NCBI GenBank assembly: GCA_910589485.1
Contig: CAJUSW010000004.1
Span: forward strand, 1-64,000
DNA from: an uncultured Duncaniella sp.
GTDB lineage: Bacteria > Bacteroidota > Bacteroidia > Bacteroidales > Muribaculaceae
DNA length: 64,000 nt
Direction: 5' to 3'
The notes below the pieces were generated by a model, which was given only the letters and a program-made list of their open reading frames with translations, made no database searches and was not told the origin of the DNA. Below are positions 36,642 through 45,756 of this stretch, in pieces. A program made the translations under genes and the position numbers. Every line of letters begins with the position of its first letter. The stretch's first letter is position 1.

Positions 36642-39600
36642 TTATTGTATTTCAAGTGAATCGAAAGCGACGCCATTCATATCGGGAGCCGACAAGATTA
36701 CCTTGTAAGTACCGGCATTGATATAACCGCCTGTGGTAGTGCTGAGCATTCTCCATTTCTCGGGAGTGTCAGGAAGATTGATAGTATCATCCTTGAGGAC
36801 CGAGCCATTGGGAGCGATCAACTTAAGATTTACGGGCACAGCGTGCTTGTTGACATTCATGAACTTGAACCTCAGAGCATATACCTGCGCAAGTCCGGTT
36901 GAGATAGTCCACTCGATACTACCCTTGCCGGAAAAGAATACACCTGTCTGTTTCTTGAACTCCTTGGTGGTGTACTTGCCAGTTGACTTGGCATCCTCGG
37001 CCTCATAAGTTACAGCCTGACGGGCATTTTCATCCTTAGGAAGCATTTCAGCAGGCATCTTGGCTATAACATCCTTATCGGCCTTAGCCCAGCTCCATTC
37101 GGGGGCGGCAGCTCTCGTGACGGCAGGCACATTTCCATCGGCTGTGGCTATGGCTATAGCTGAAATCACAGCTTGACCGGCTTTAACCTCGGGGAAACTT
37201 ATGGTGAGCAGTCCATCCTTGACATCACACTCGACCGTCTTCTTCAGAATCTTATCGTGACCGGCCTCAGCCCATATATCGAGATCATCTATGACGGTGG
37301 AACCATTGACGGCTACATCAAATATGCGCAATCCTTCACAATCGGTGCCTTCGCCACCTCCTGTGCCATGCCACGGCTCGATGAAATATAGCTCTACATG
37401 GTACTTTCCATCGGGGAGAGGCACTCGATAGGACAGTTTATGACGGCCGAAGCGGAAATGCTGCATCAGAGACCAATCGTTGGTGCCGGCGATAGGATCA
37501 TTGGTTACGCGCTGGCTTGCAAGATAGGGGGAAAGACCTTGGAAGTCCTCGGCCCATGAACAGGAATAGACGGAATCATCAGCCATCCATAACTGACCGA
37601 ACTCGTCGGTGTAATCATCACCGCCACAGTTGATCCTGAACACATAGTTATATCCATCCTCACCCTTGAGCGTGGTGGAACCGGGTGTCAGCAACGCATT
37701 GTAGCCGGGAGCCTTTTCAAGATTGTTGAGAACGATCACATCCTCGCTGACAGCCTCTCCATTGCGGTAGCCAACAGCGCGGAGAACATTGTATTTCACA
37801 GGAGCATCCTTCCATGTCATGTGGGTTCCGATTCCACCCTTAACACGCGTGCCAAGGAAATTGGCGTCGACCGCATCGTTGTAGAGGCGCACAGAATCAC
37901 AATTGCTGTAGACCTCAACAGTGGCGTTGCGGGGAGCAGTGAAACGATCGGGCCATGTGTGGGACATGATATAAACCATAGGATCCTTGTCAGGATCGGT
38001 ATAGTTGGACTTATACATATAATAGACATCGGCGGGTTCCTCCCACGGGGTGAGAAGACCTTTGTAATTGAACGGACCTACCTTGTCGATGCGACGGTAA
38101 GCCTCGTCGGGCTGCCGGCGTCCGGGATTATCATGGCTGCTGAAGATCCACTGATAGTGACCGCAAACACTGTCACGGGCCTGCTCGGCAAGCCTTACCT
38201 TGGTCTCCATTATCATGTTCATACGTTCTTCGCTCCACGGGCCATCTATAGCCACATCCTCGGGCTCGGAATGTAATCCGAGTGTACGCCATGCTCCATA
38301 CTCGCCATTCAGCAACTGATTGGGGAGCGAAAGCTCGTGGTTGTACTTGTTGACATCGCCACCATAGGTTCCGCTCCAGTTCTGAATCACATTCCAATCG
38401 GTGCCTTCGCCTCCGTTACATGTGGTGATCACACGCATATCGCGTGCCATGGGGTCCATTTCACGAATGATATCGGCACATTCCTGAGCAAATTCCCTGG
38501 GCAATGTACTTTCGTTCTGTAGTCCCCACATCACTACCGAGGGAGAATTACGGCGTTCCTTGACCCACTGGCGCAGGAGTGTCTTGAAATTCTCGCGGAA
38601 TTCGGGGGTATCGTACCATACATGAGCCGAGAACTGAGGCCAGAACAGAATACCCTCCTTGTCCCAATGCTCCTGATAGCACAGATTGTGGGGCTGGTGG
38701 GCATCACGCACGGCATTGAACCCGGCATTCTTGATCATCTTCACACGGGCATCGACCTGCTCGTCGCTAAAGGCGTGGGAGGCACCAAACTGATGCTCAT
38801 ACTCACACACACCGTTGATAAAGACCGGCTCACCGTTAAGAATGAAACGACCGTCGCCGTCATTACGCTTCACCGGCCAACTGAACGTGCGGATGCCATA
38901 GGGGGTGGTCACCTCCTCGGTTGTCTTTCCCGATCGCTTGATCATGGTTGACAGCTTGTAGAGATAGGGATCCTTGGTGCTCCACAAGTGCGCATTCTGA
39001 ACAGGCGATGCCTGCTTTATGACACGGGTCTCACCCGGCTTAAGGGTCACATGCTCGGTGAGGCGGAACACCTGCTTGCCATCAGCATTGCTGAACTTGT
39101 TGACAAGATCAAACTCTGCGACCGATGATGAATAATTTTTCAACTCACTTTCCACGAATACCGAGTCGGCTGTAGCATTGTTCCATATATGCACTCCGAA
39201 AGGCTCTACCCTCACCTCATCGGTGATCTCAAGCTCAACGGGGCGGTAAATACCCAGAGGCTGCGACCCCTCGCTGAATCCCCACTCGGAGGAACAGCCT
39301 CCGCATACCCAGGGCATATCGGAAATCATTTCGGGGTGCTCGGCCACTACCTCAATGGTATTATTGCCACCGAACACAAGATAATCGGTGACATCGAATG
39401 TAAGTGATGTGCGACCTGAGGGATGACGACCAAGATCATGACCGTTGATCTTAACACCGGCATAGGTACCTACACCCTCAAAGTTGATGAAATAACGCTT
39501 GCCATCGACACGAGCGGGCATATCGAACTGACGCGAATATGTGGCCTTGCCATGCAGATTGCCATGAGTGAGCTGACGGTATCCGTAATAATCATCCCAA

Positions 39601-40817
39601 TTGTGGGGAACGTCCACATTGATGCCGGCCATGCGGGTATCGCCAAGCCATGTGGTCCAACCTTTATTCAGGTCGATATGACCACGACGGCCTGTAGCCG
39701 GGCGTTCGGGGAAACGGACCGATGAACGTCCCATAGGCTTACTGGTAGCCACAGCTATGCCACGCTGATCGGCATTGTTCACAGCGCAATAGAAATGATA
39801 GACCACGCCGTCGTGCTTCACAAGATAGCTCTTGTGGGCAAACAGTTCATCATATTGCTTGGTGGGATAAATAAGGTCGTCACCTTCCCAGTCATCCCAT
39901 GTAACCATATCGTAGCTGCAAGCAAAGGTATTGAATGCCTTGTAGGGGCGTGAGGGGTTGAAAGCCGAGAAGTAGAACATCACATACAGGTCACCCATCT
40001 TCTGAATCTGAGCATCACCGGTAATGGTGCCCTGAGCTTCATGAGTAAACACCGGATTCCCTTGATAGCGTTTCCACTTTTTCATATCCTTGGAGAGCGC
40101 TATACCTATACGCTCACCCTTCATGCCATTGGCAGGGTTAACTCCTCCGGCATTATAGTACATTACGAAAGGAGCTCCAAGTGTCTTGGAATCGTCCTTA
40201 TATACAGTGCTCTTATACTGCGTGAGGTTCTCCCACCACTGCACCTCCTTGTCGTTGATGGAAAGTATGGGCTTGTCGAGCGATTCCCACTCGTGGGCTG
40301 TGCCGGGATTACCTTTAGTCCATGCAAGACCCACAGCAAGCGGAGCATTGACAGCCTCGTAGCCTGTGCCCTCACCACCGATATAGGTCATCCAGCAACG
40401 GTTCTTGTAACGGTGTATGGCATAACTACCACCCCACTCCATGTCGATAAGACCGGGGAAACCGCCACGCTGATTGCGGTCCCAACCGGTATCGGTGTAG
40501 CTGAGTATGCGACCGAGAGTTTTCCACTCAAGCAGATTGTCACTTTCGGCTATCCAAGTTTCATAGCCACGGCCATCCTGACCTGAACGGCCATTATACA
40601 CCACATAGGTCATATACCACTTGTCGCCTTCACGGAAAACCGTGGGACAATCTATCTTATGGTTATTGTCCTCAGGGGCCATGACAAGGCCATATTTATA
40701 TGGAGTACGTGACTCACGGTACACCTCCGCCATACGCTCCTGCGATACATGACGCTGCGACCATAAGGCTGTTGCCGAGAGCAGAAGGAGACTTGCGGAT
40801 AATAATATTCGTTTCAT
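36642..40817 (-). CDS. GH137-GH2 fusion: beta-L-arabinofuranosidase plus beta-glucuronidase candidate
   Basis: A 1391-residue exported fusion. Residues 20-370 form a five-bladed propeller (KIDCPTVFREGDKWYMTYVVYN, TGDAQIQKMGDLYVMFYF) of the type assigned to GH137. Residues 380-1080 are a GH2 unit with acid/base Glu769 (WGLQNEST) and nucleophile Glu839 (LNGEYGAW). A malectin-like domain (about 1105-1250) and a C-terminal carbohydrate-binding-like domain (about 1275-1391) follow. The architecture matches my memory of BT0996, in which GH137 removes beta-L-arabinofuranose from chain B and GH2 removes beta-glucuronic acid from chain A. The start is the ATG at 40817; a longer frame to 40865 begins with TTG and would put non-signal residues first. 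Confidence 0.85.
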   Translation of the reverse strand: MKRILLSASLLLLSATALWSQRHVSQERMAEVYRESRTPYKYGLVMAPEDNNHKIDCPTVFREGDKWYMTYVVYNGRSGQDGRGYETWIAESDNLLEWKTLGRILSYTDTGWDRNQRGGFPGLIDMEWGGSYAIHRYKNRCWMTYIGGEGTGYEAVNAPLAVGLAWTKGNPGTAHEWESLDKPILSINDKEVQWWENLTQYKSTVYKDDSKTLGAPFVMYYNAGGVNPANGMKGERIGIALSKDMKKWKRYQGNPVFTHEAQGTITGDAQIQKMGDLYVMFYFSAFNPSRPYKAFNTFACSYDMVTWDDWEGDDLIYPTKQYDELFAHKSYLVKHDGVVYHFYCAVNNADQRGIAVATSKPMGRSSVRFPERPATGRRGHIDLNKGWTTWLGDTRMAGINVDVPHNWDDYYGYRQLTHGNLHGKATYSRQFDMPARVDGKRYFINFEGVGTYAGVKINGHDLGRHPSGRTSLTFDVTDYLVFGGNNTIEVVAEHPEMISDMPWVCGGCSSEWGFSEGSQPLGIYRPVELEITDEVRVEPFGVHIWNNATADSVFVESELKNYSSSVAEFDLVNKFSNADGKQVFRLTEHVTLKPGETRVIKQASPVQNAHLWSTKDPYLYKLSTMIKRSGKTTEEVTTPYGIRTFSWPVKRNDGDGRFILNGEPVFINGVCEYEHQFGASHAFSDEQVDARVKMIKNAGFNAVRDAHQPHNLCYQEHWDKEGILFWPQFSAHVWYDTPEFRENFKTLLRQWVKERRNSPSVVMWGLQNESTLPREFAQECADIIREMDPMARDMRVITTCNGGEGTDWNVIQNWSGTYGGDVNKYNHELSLPNQLLNGEYGAWRTLGLHSEPEDVAIDGPWSEERMNMIMETKVRLAEQARDSVCGHYQWIFSSHDNPGRRQPDEAYRRIDKVGPFNYKGLLTPWEEPADVYYMYKSNYTDPDKDPMVYIMSHTWPDRFTAPRNATVEVYSNCDSVRLYNDAVDANFLGTRVKGGIGTHMTWKDAPVKYNVLRAVGYRNGEAVSEDVIVLNNLEKAPGYNALLTPGSTTLKGEDGYNYVFRINCGGDDYTDEFGQLWMADDSVYSCSWAEDFQGLSPYLASQRVTNDPIAGTNDWSLMQHFRFGRHKLSYRVPLPDGKYHVELYFIEPWHGTGGGEGTDCEGLRIFDVAVNGSTVIDDLDIWAEAGHDKILKKTVECDVKDGLLTISFPEVKAGQAVISAIAIATADGNVPAVTRAAAPEWSWAKADKDVIAKMPAEMLPKDENARQAVTYEAEDAKSTGKYTTKEFKKQTGVFFSGKGSIEWTISTGLAQVYALRFKFMNVNKHAVPVNLKLIAPNGSVLKDDTINLPDTPEKWRMLSTTTGGYINAGTYKVILSAPDMNGVAFDSLEIQ

Positions 40818-40849
40818 GAAAATAGGGGTGTAGTTACTTATACAAGTGA

Positions 40850-43546
40850 TCAATAGAAGAGCCAATCCATAGCCTCGTCAGTACCGGCAAGAGCGGCATT
40901 ACGTGGCTTAATCTCATCGGAAGTCAGGCCGAGCACCAGAGCATAGCCTTTGGGAAGCAAAAGCGAATGAGTTCCGGGACCAAAATTATAGGTATGGATA
41001 TTGGCAAGAGGCATATTCTCAAGATGAATAGCATTGGTGAGCACCGGCTCGGCCTGTCCATACTCACTGGCCGAAGCATCGGTCTCGAGTTTTGGAGCCT
41101 TGGCATACTTCTTCTGATCATCCTTGAAATAACCTATGAGCAGTTTCACCGGAGATTTGCATGTAAAGTCGATCTTGGTTCCGTCCTTTCGCTGGTTGTC
41201 ACCGTTGACCACGAATGCTGTGAGGCCCTCCAACTCGGGAGCAAGCCCCTGGATCTTAGCATCAGGCATATTGGAAAGAAGCGATGTACCGGTGGCAAGT
41301 CTCACCCTCTTCCAGTTACCGCCGACATTCACATCGGCATCCTTAACGGGTTCAATCTTGCTGTCGGTCTCGGAATACTTACCTGCGGCCTTATCCTTAA
41401 GCATTGCCACATTGTTCTTGTAATTCTCAAGTTCGGTTTTATAATGCTCGTAGAGTTCAGCCCATGTCTTGTTCTTGCCATTGTCACCAGCGATGGGGAT
41501 ACGGCGCATGGAGGTCTGCATACTGTTGGCGTACAGGTATGTGCTATTGGTGAGATCTACCAACTGTCGGTAATAGTCCAGACTCTCTTCAAGGAGTGGA
41601 AGAGCGGCATCGAGATATTTCAGATCCTTGGTCCACTGATAGTTCAGGACCTCACGGGCAGCCTTGACCTTGCGATCGAAGAAATAAGCGAACAGACGGT
41701 AGCAGTGCATGTCGTTGCTCAGACGGGCAAATTCCTCATTGTTGGCCTCGACGTTACCGCTCACACTCTCAATAGCCGCCACGGCCTTGTCGCCATGCTC
41801 CACGCACTGAGCAGTAATGTCGAGAGGCAGTTCTCCTACATGGGGCTGTCCCTTATGCTCTTTCTCCACAAATTCTATCAGCTTCTCGCCTTCAGGGCCA
41901 CAGCTTTCGTAGAATCCGGGATAGATGGTGTACTTATAGGGATTTACAAGCTGGCTCATGAACATACCCAGAAGGAGGGTCTGGCGATTGCCCTCGGTGA
42001 TACCGAAGCGACGGAGCAATTTCGGAGCGATTTCACCCGACTGCTCGTAGGCTTCGCGCACAGCCTGTCCCTTTTCATCTGAAAGACCGTAGGTGCGGGC
42101 AAAGCGGTGATTCCAATATTTCTTCTCATCCTCGCGATCGCGACGGCAGTTCCAGGCATAACGTCCCCAACCCTCATACCATGTGCTGTCACGCACAAGC
42201 TGCATCTCACGTCCTCCGGGAATGCTGTCGGCAGTATAGGGCCAATCCCAGTAAGAGGCCTGGGGATAGAGATGGAGGGCATTGGCTCCGTGGACATCGT
42301 GCATGGCTGTCACTGCCTTCTGGATAAAGTCGGGGGAGCTCCAACGCCACGGTTCGAGATTGGCGAGGATATGCACATTACTGATATGCACACTGCCGAG
42401 CGAGCTGAGACCACGATGGATCTCGGTCCACGGTCCATGGGGCTCATAGGTAGTGAGCGACTCACCGTTATACTTGTGCATGGTGTAAAGATTCTTGTAG
42501 AGAGGAAGAGCGGCATCCATCACCATCTTGCAATCGGTGTCATGGGCACGGAGGAGCAACGGTGGCTCATCGGTACGGCCAAGCTTGGCAAGACCATCCT
42601 TCACACCCGGGATGATGGTCTCGGTGAACCATACCACGTCATCCTCATAGGTATCCATAGCCTCTCCAAGACACACGAGCAGACCCACATTAGGATACTT
42701 CTCGATAAAAGCCGCCACACTCTTGCGGGTGTAGTCACTCACCAGAGGAGTGATGGGACGGTTGCGGTCCTGGGTCTTGAGTCCATAGTGCACGGCAAAG
42801 GGTTTGGAGAGCAGGATGTTGTAGAACATCTGTATCACAAAGATACCGCGCTTGTCGGCCTCGGATGTTATGAATGAGAACATCTCCTCGTTCTTCTTGA
42901 AAGTCTCGTCATCAACCTCCACGGCAAACGGATAATCCTCAAGCTTCACGAGCGACGCGAATGGATGTCCGTTCCATAGGTACAGAGAGTTCATGCGATT
43001 CTCAACAAGCATATCGAGGTATTTCACCCACAGCTCCTTGTCGTAGAACCAGGGGAAATTCTCAGGAGTATAGGGATACTCATAGACGCTGCGACCGGGG
43101 AGCAGATAGGGTTTCTGAACACCTACACAGGCTCCACGCAACACCATCTCTGGTGCATCGGTGAAGGATCCGGGAAGATTATCGAGGTTGCCTTCGGACT
43201 GCACACGGTCGATGAGCTCACGACAAGCATAGATGACTCCTGAACCGTCGTTGCCCATCACATCGATAGTGTCACCCGAGGTTGTGATGGTGAAGCCCTC
43301 CTTCGGGCCTACGCTGTCGGTTGCCTGGGAGAGACGTATAAGCCTGACGTCGTTCTTCCCTTCAGGAACAGCCTCGAGTACTTCATAACCGTTAGCCTCG
43401 AGGGCTGTGCGGAGATGCTCGGCGGCAAATTTAACTCGATTGGAGGCATCCTCGCCATACTCTATTGCCACTGTGGGACGGCTGGAACAGCTCCATACCG
43501 CCAAAGCCATGAGGCTGAGGGCGAATGTCTTGATCAGTCGGTTCAT
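40850..43546 (-). CDS. GH138 family, predicted alpha-D-galacturonidase
   Basis: An 898-residue exported protein with a lipoprotein-like N-terminus (Cys20 in VWSCSSRPT; Trp at -2 is unusual, and there is no acidic surface-export signal after Cys). An N-terminal alpha/beta domain (about 25-130, NRVKFAAEHLRTALEANGYE) of the kind found in GH20/GH67-type enzymes precedes a barrel (LRGACVGVQKPYLLPG, MNSLYLWNGHPF, LLVCLGEAMDTYEDDV, HISNVHILANLEPWRW). Length and context match BT0997, the founding GH138 enzyme, which removes alpha-galacturonic acid from RG-II chain A. It ends 32 bases before the GH137-GH2 start and begins five bases after the GH78 stop. The family call is from recollection of this sequence type and synteny. 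Confidence 0.82.
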   Translation of the reverse strand: MNRLIKTFALSLMALAVWSCSSRPTVAIEYGEDASNRVKFAAEHLRTALEANGYEVLEAVPEGKNDVRLIRLSQATDSVGPKEGFTITTSGDTIDVMGNDGSGVIYACRELIDRVQSEGNLDNLPGSFTDAPEMVLRGACVGVQKPYLLPGRSVYEYPYTPENFPWFYDKELWVKYLDMLVENRMNSLYLWNGHPFASLVKLEDYPFAVEVDDETFKKNEEMFSFITSEADKRGIFVIQMFYNILLSKPFAVHYGLKTQDRNRPITPLVSDYTRKSVAAFIEKYPNVGLLVCLGEAMDTYEDDVVWFTETIIPGVKDGLAKLGRTDEPPLLLRAHDTDCKMVMDAALPLYKNLYTMHKYNGESLTTYEPHGPWTEIHRGLSSLGSVHISNVHILANLEPWRWSSPDFIQKAVTAMHDVHGANALHLYPQASYWDWPYTADSIPGGREMQLVRDSTWYEGWGRYAWNCRRDREDEKKYWNHRFARTYGLSDEKGQAVREAYEQSGEIAPKLLRRFGITEGNRQTLLLGMFMSQLVNPYKYTIYPGFYESCGPEGEKLIEFVEKEHKGQPHVGELPLDITAQCVEHGDKAVAAIESVSGNVEANNEEFARLSNDMHCYRLFAYFFDRKVKAAREVLNYQWTKDLKYLDAALPLLEESLDYYRQLVDLTNSTYLYANSMQTSMRRIPIAGDNGKNKTWAELYEHYKTELENYKNNVAMLKDKAAGKYSETDSKIEPVKDADVNVGGNWKRVRLATGTSLLSNMPDAKIQGLAPELEGLTAFVVNGDNQRKDGTKIDFTCKSPVKLLIGYFKDDQKKYAKAPKLETDASASEYGQAEPVLTNAIHLENMPLANIHTYNFGPGTHSLLLPKGYALVLGLTSDEIKPRNAALAGTDEAMDWLFY

Positions 43547-43551
43547 TTGTC

Positions 43552-45753
43552 TTAGATATGCTTGTAAGTTACTTTTATTTCTTTGTCGGTGTCAATTTTC
43601 AGGCGATAGCTGTCCTTTCCGGTCTTTTCCACAGTGCCGTAGGTGGACTTGGGAGTCTTTTTGGACTTGAAGTAGAGATAGCCTTCACCCTCGGTAGCCT
43701 TAACCTTGATCTCTCGCTCGTTGACATAGAGGGAGATTTCGCCATTGGGAGTAGGCACGGTTCCCTCCATCCATTTAAGACCTCCCAGCTCGGGAGTGAT
43801 GGAGAATTCCTGATATCCCGGTTTAAGAGGCTTCACGCCAAGATAATACTTGCCTAACAGGTAGATGGGACTTGCTCCCCAGGCATGGCACAGGCTCTTG
43901 CCATAGGGACGGCCATACATCGCAAGGTGCTGTGCCCCGGAATCGGATGGAACGTATTTCTCCCAGAACGAAGTTGCACCCTCACGCAACATGCCTCCCC
44001 AGTAGTCCTTGATCTCGCCGAGCACCTGGGTCTGCATGCCACGGTCGCACAGAGCCTCAAGCTCATAGAATCGCATGTAAGGAGTGGTGATAGCAGGAAC
44101 CTCGGGGTTGAGCATCACGTTTTTCATGACCGACTCGGTGGTAGGTTCGTCGAAATAACCGTATGTGATGGCAAACATGTTGGCGAACTTGTTGACCTGA
44201 TCGCTCTGCTTGCCGTTTTCCACATTGTGGACAAGAGCCTGACGCTTCTCATCCCAGAAAGTGGGGAGAAGTTTTGCCTTAAGTTCACCGGCAAGTTTGC
44301 CATACTTCGAAGCATCGGCAGTATCGCCCACGATGTCGGCACACATCTGCATGGTCTCAAGACTCTTGCAGAACAGCACCTGCTCAAACGACAATGCTCC
44401 TTGCTTGCTCATGGGGAAATCGGCCCAGTCGACGAACACCCAGTCGCCTGTCATACCCTCGAGCATTCCGTCCTTATTGGTGCGGGATAGAACGTAGTCC
44501 ATGAGGGTCTGCATGCGGGGATAGATCTCCTTGACAAACTCCTTGTCGCCCGAGTAGAGGTAGTAGTCGTATATGCCGTTGAACCAGTACAGAGTGTAGT
44601 CCATAATGGTGTTGATATGAGCAGTAACGGGATCCTTGCCACGGAGCAAACGGGTGGTGCGCTTCACTGTGGGGCTATCGAAGAACAGATAGTAGTTCAT
44701 GAGATAGCTCTGCACAGCATCTCCGCTCCACACCCAACGGTCACGCTTGATTCCGTCGATGAAGAACTCGCGGGTGGTGAGGTGCATGGTGTAGGCACCA
44801 ACGTCCCATATGCGGTTGATCTCGGGATCACTGCACTTGAATGATCCGCGATATTCCACGGGAGCATACTCGTAAAGCATGGCTACGTCTCCGACATTGA
44901 CACCTTCCTCGGGCGCCACATAGACGTAGCGGAAAGCCTTGGTATTGTCGAGCGTATAGTCTCCCGAATTATCCTTCACTGCATTAGTGGCGAGATCGGT
45001 AACCTTACCGTCAGAGAAACGGATCTTGTCGAGCGTCTCGCAATACTCCAAGTCGAGAGCTTCCTCGGGACTCTCACCATAATATATATTGACAATACCG
45101 TCGCCAACGGGATTCTTGAGCACGATACGGCCGAATGTCTCCTTGCCAAAATCGTATAACTTGCCACCATCGGCGGTCTTTTCAGTTACCGATACGTACT
45201 GCATGGGCTCGAGTTTGAGGCTGTAGGCCGAAGGAGGATTGTCAATATCATTGAAATCCCAATATCCTGCGGGAGCATATTCAGTGGCCGATGTGTCACT
45301 TGCCTTACCGCTCTCGTCGATCCATTCTTTATCCTCGTTGGTCACACGCCAGGAGGAATCGGTGTTGACAGTCGCACCCTTGACATAAAGTGCCGGAGGT
45401 GTTGCCTGATTCCACACCTTTATATTTAGCTTGTGCTTGCCGGCAGGAATCCTGAATGTCGATGGCTGGCCGAACTGCAGCTTGCCATCGAGCTTGACGT
45501 TATACTTACCTTCGGCTTTAATGGTGATCTCCTCATCGGCAGGGAGGTCGAGATCTTTGCTGAACTCCACGGTCACGAAATGACTGTCGGTCTTCCAGAA
45601 AGGAGGGAAGAAAGCTCCACGCTCGGTGCGGTTGTTGTTCATGCGGTTACCGAGCCATATCTCGTAGTCTCCCGGATACCATATCCATGTCTGTGCAGAT
45701 GCCATTATACCCATGGCAAGTGCTCCGGCCAGTGTGGCCCAACGTTTATTCAT
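43552..45753 (-). CDS. GH78 alpha-L-rhamnosidase, short form with variant motif
   Basis: A 733-residue exported GH78 enzyme, shorter than the other GH78 proteins here. It has an N-terminal beta domain (WIWYPGDYEIWLGNRMNNNR), an added beta domain (about 190-300) and the six-hairpin catalytic barrel. The usual DCPxRE motif is replaced by FFIDGIKRDRWVWSGD (about residues 328-343), the version seen in one GH78 branch; a later WEKYVPS motif supplies the second acidic residue. By order it corresponds to what I recall as BT1001, a rhamnosidase acting on a side-chain rhamnose of RG-II. It sits between GH141 (three-base gap) and GH138 (five-base gap), so it is tightly coupled. Confidence 0.85.
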   Translation of the reverse strand: MNKRWATLAGALAMGIMASAQTWIWYPGDYEIWLGNRMNNNRTERGAFFPPFWKTDSHFVTVEFSKDLDLPADEEITIKAEGKYNVKLDGKLQFGQPSTFRIPAGKHKLNIKVWNQATPPALYVKGATVNTDSSWRVTNEDKEWIDESGKASDTSATEYAPAGYWDFNDIDNPPSAYSLKLEPMQYVSVTEKTADGGKLYDFGKETFGRIVLKNPVGDGIVNIYYGESPEEALDLEYCETLDKIRFSDGKVTDLATNAVKDNSGDYTLDNTKAFRYVYVAPEEGVNVGDVAMLYEYAPVEYRGSFKCSDPEINRIWDVGAYTMHLTTREFFIDGIKRDRWVWSGDAVQSYLMNYYLFFDSPTVKRTTRLLRGKDPVTAHINTIMDYTLYWFNGIYDYYLYSGDKEFVKEIYPRMQTLMDYVLSRTNKDGMLEGMTGDWVFVDWADFPMSKQGALSFEQVLFCKSLETMQMCADIVGDTADASKYGKLAGELKAKLLPTFWDEKRQALVHNVENGKQSDQVNKFANMFAITYGYFDEPTTESVMKNVMLNPEVPAITTPYMRFYELEALCDRGMQTQVLGEIKDYWGGMLREGATSFWEKYVPSDSGAQHLAMYGRPYGKSLCHAWGASPIYLLGKYYLGVKPLKPGYQEFSITPELGGLKWMEGTVPTPNGEISLYVNEREIKVKATEGEGYLYFKSKKTPKSTYGTVEKTGKDSYRLKIDTDKEIKVTYKHI

Positions 45754-45756
45754 GAC

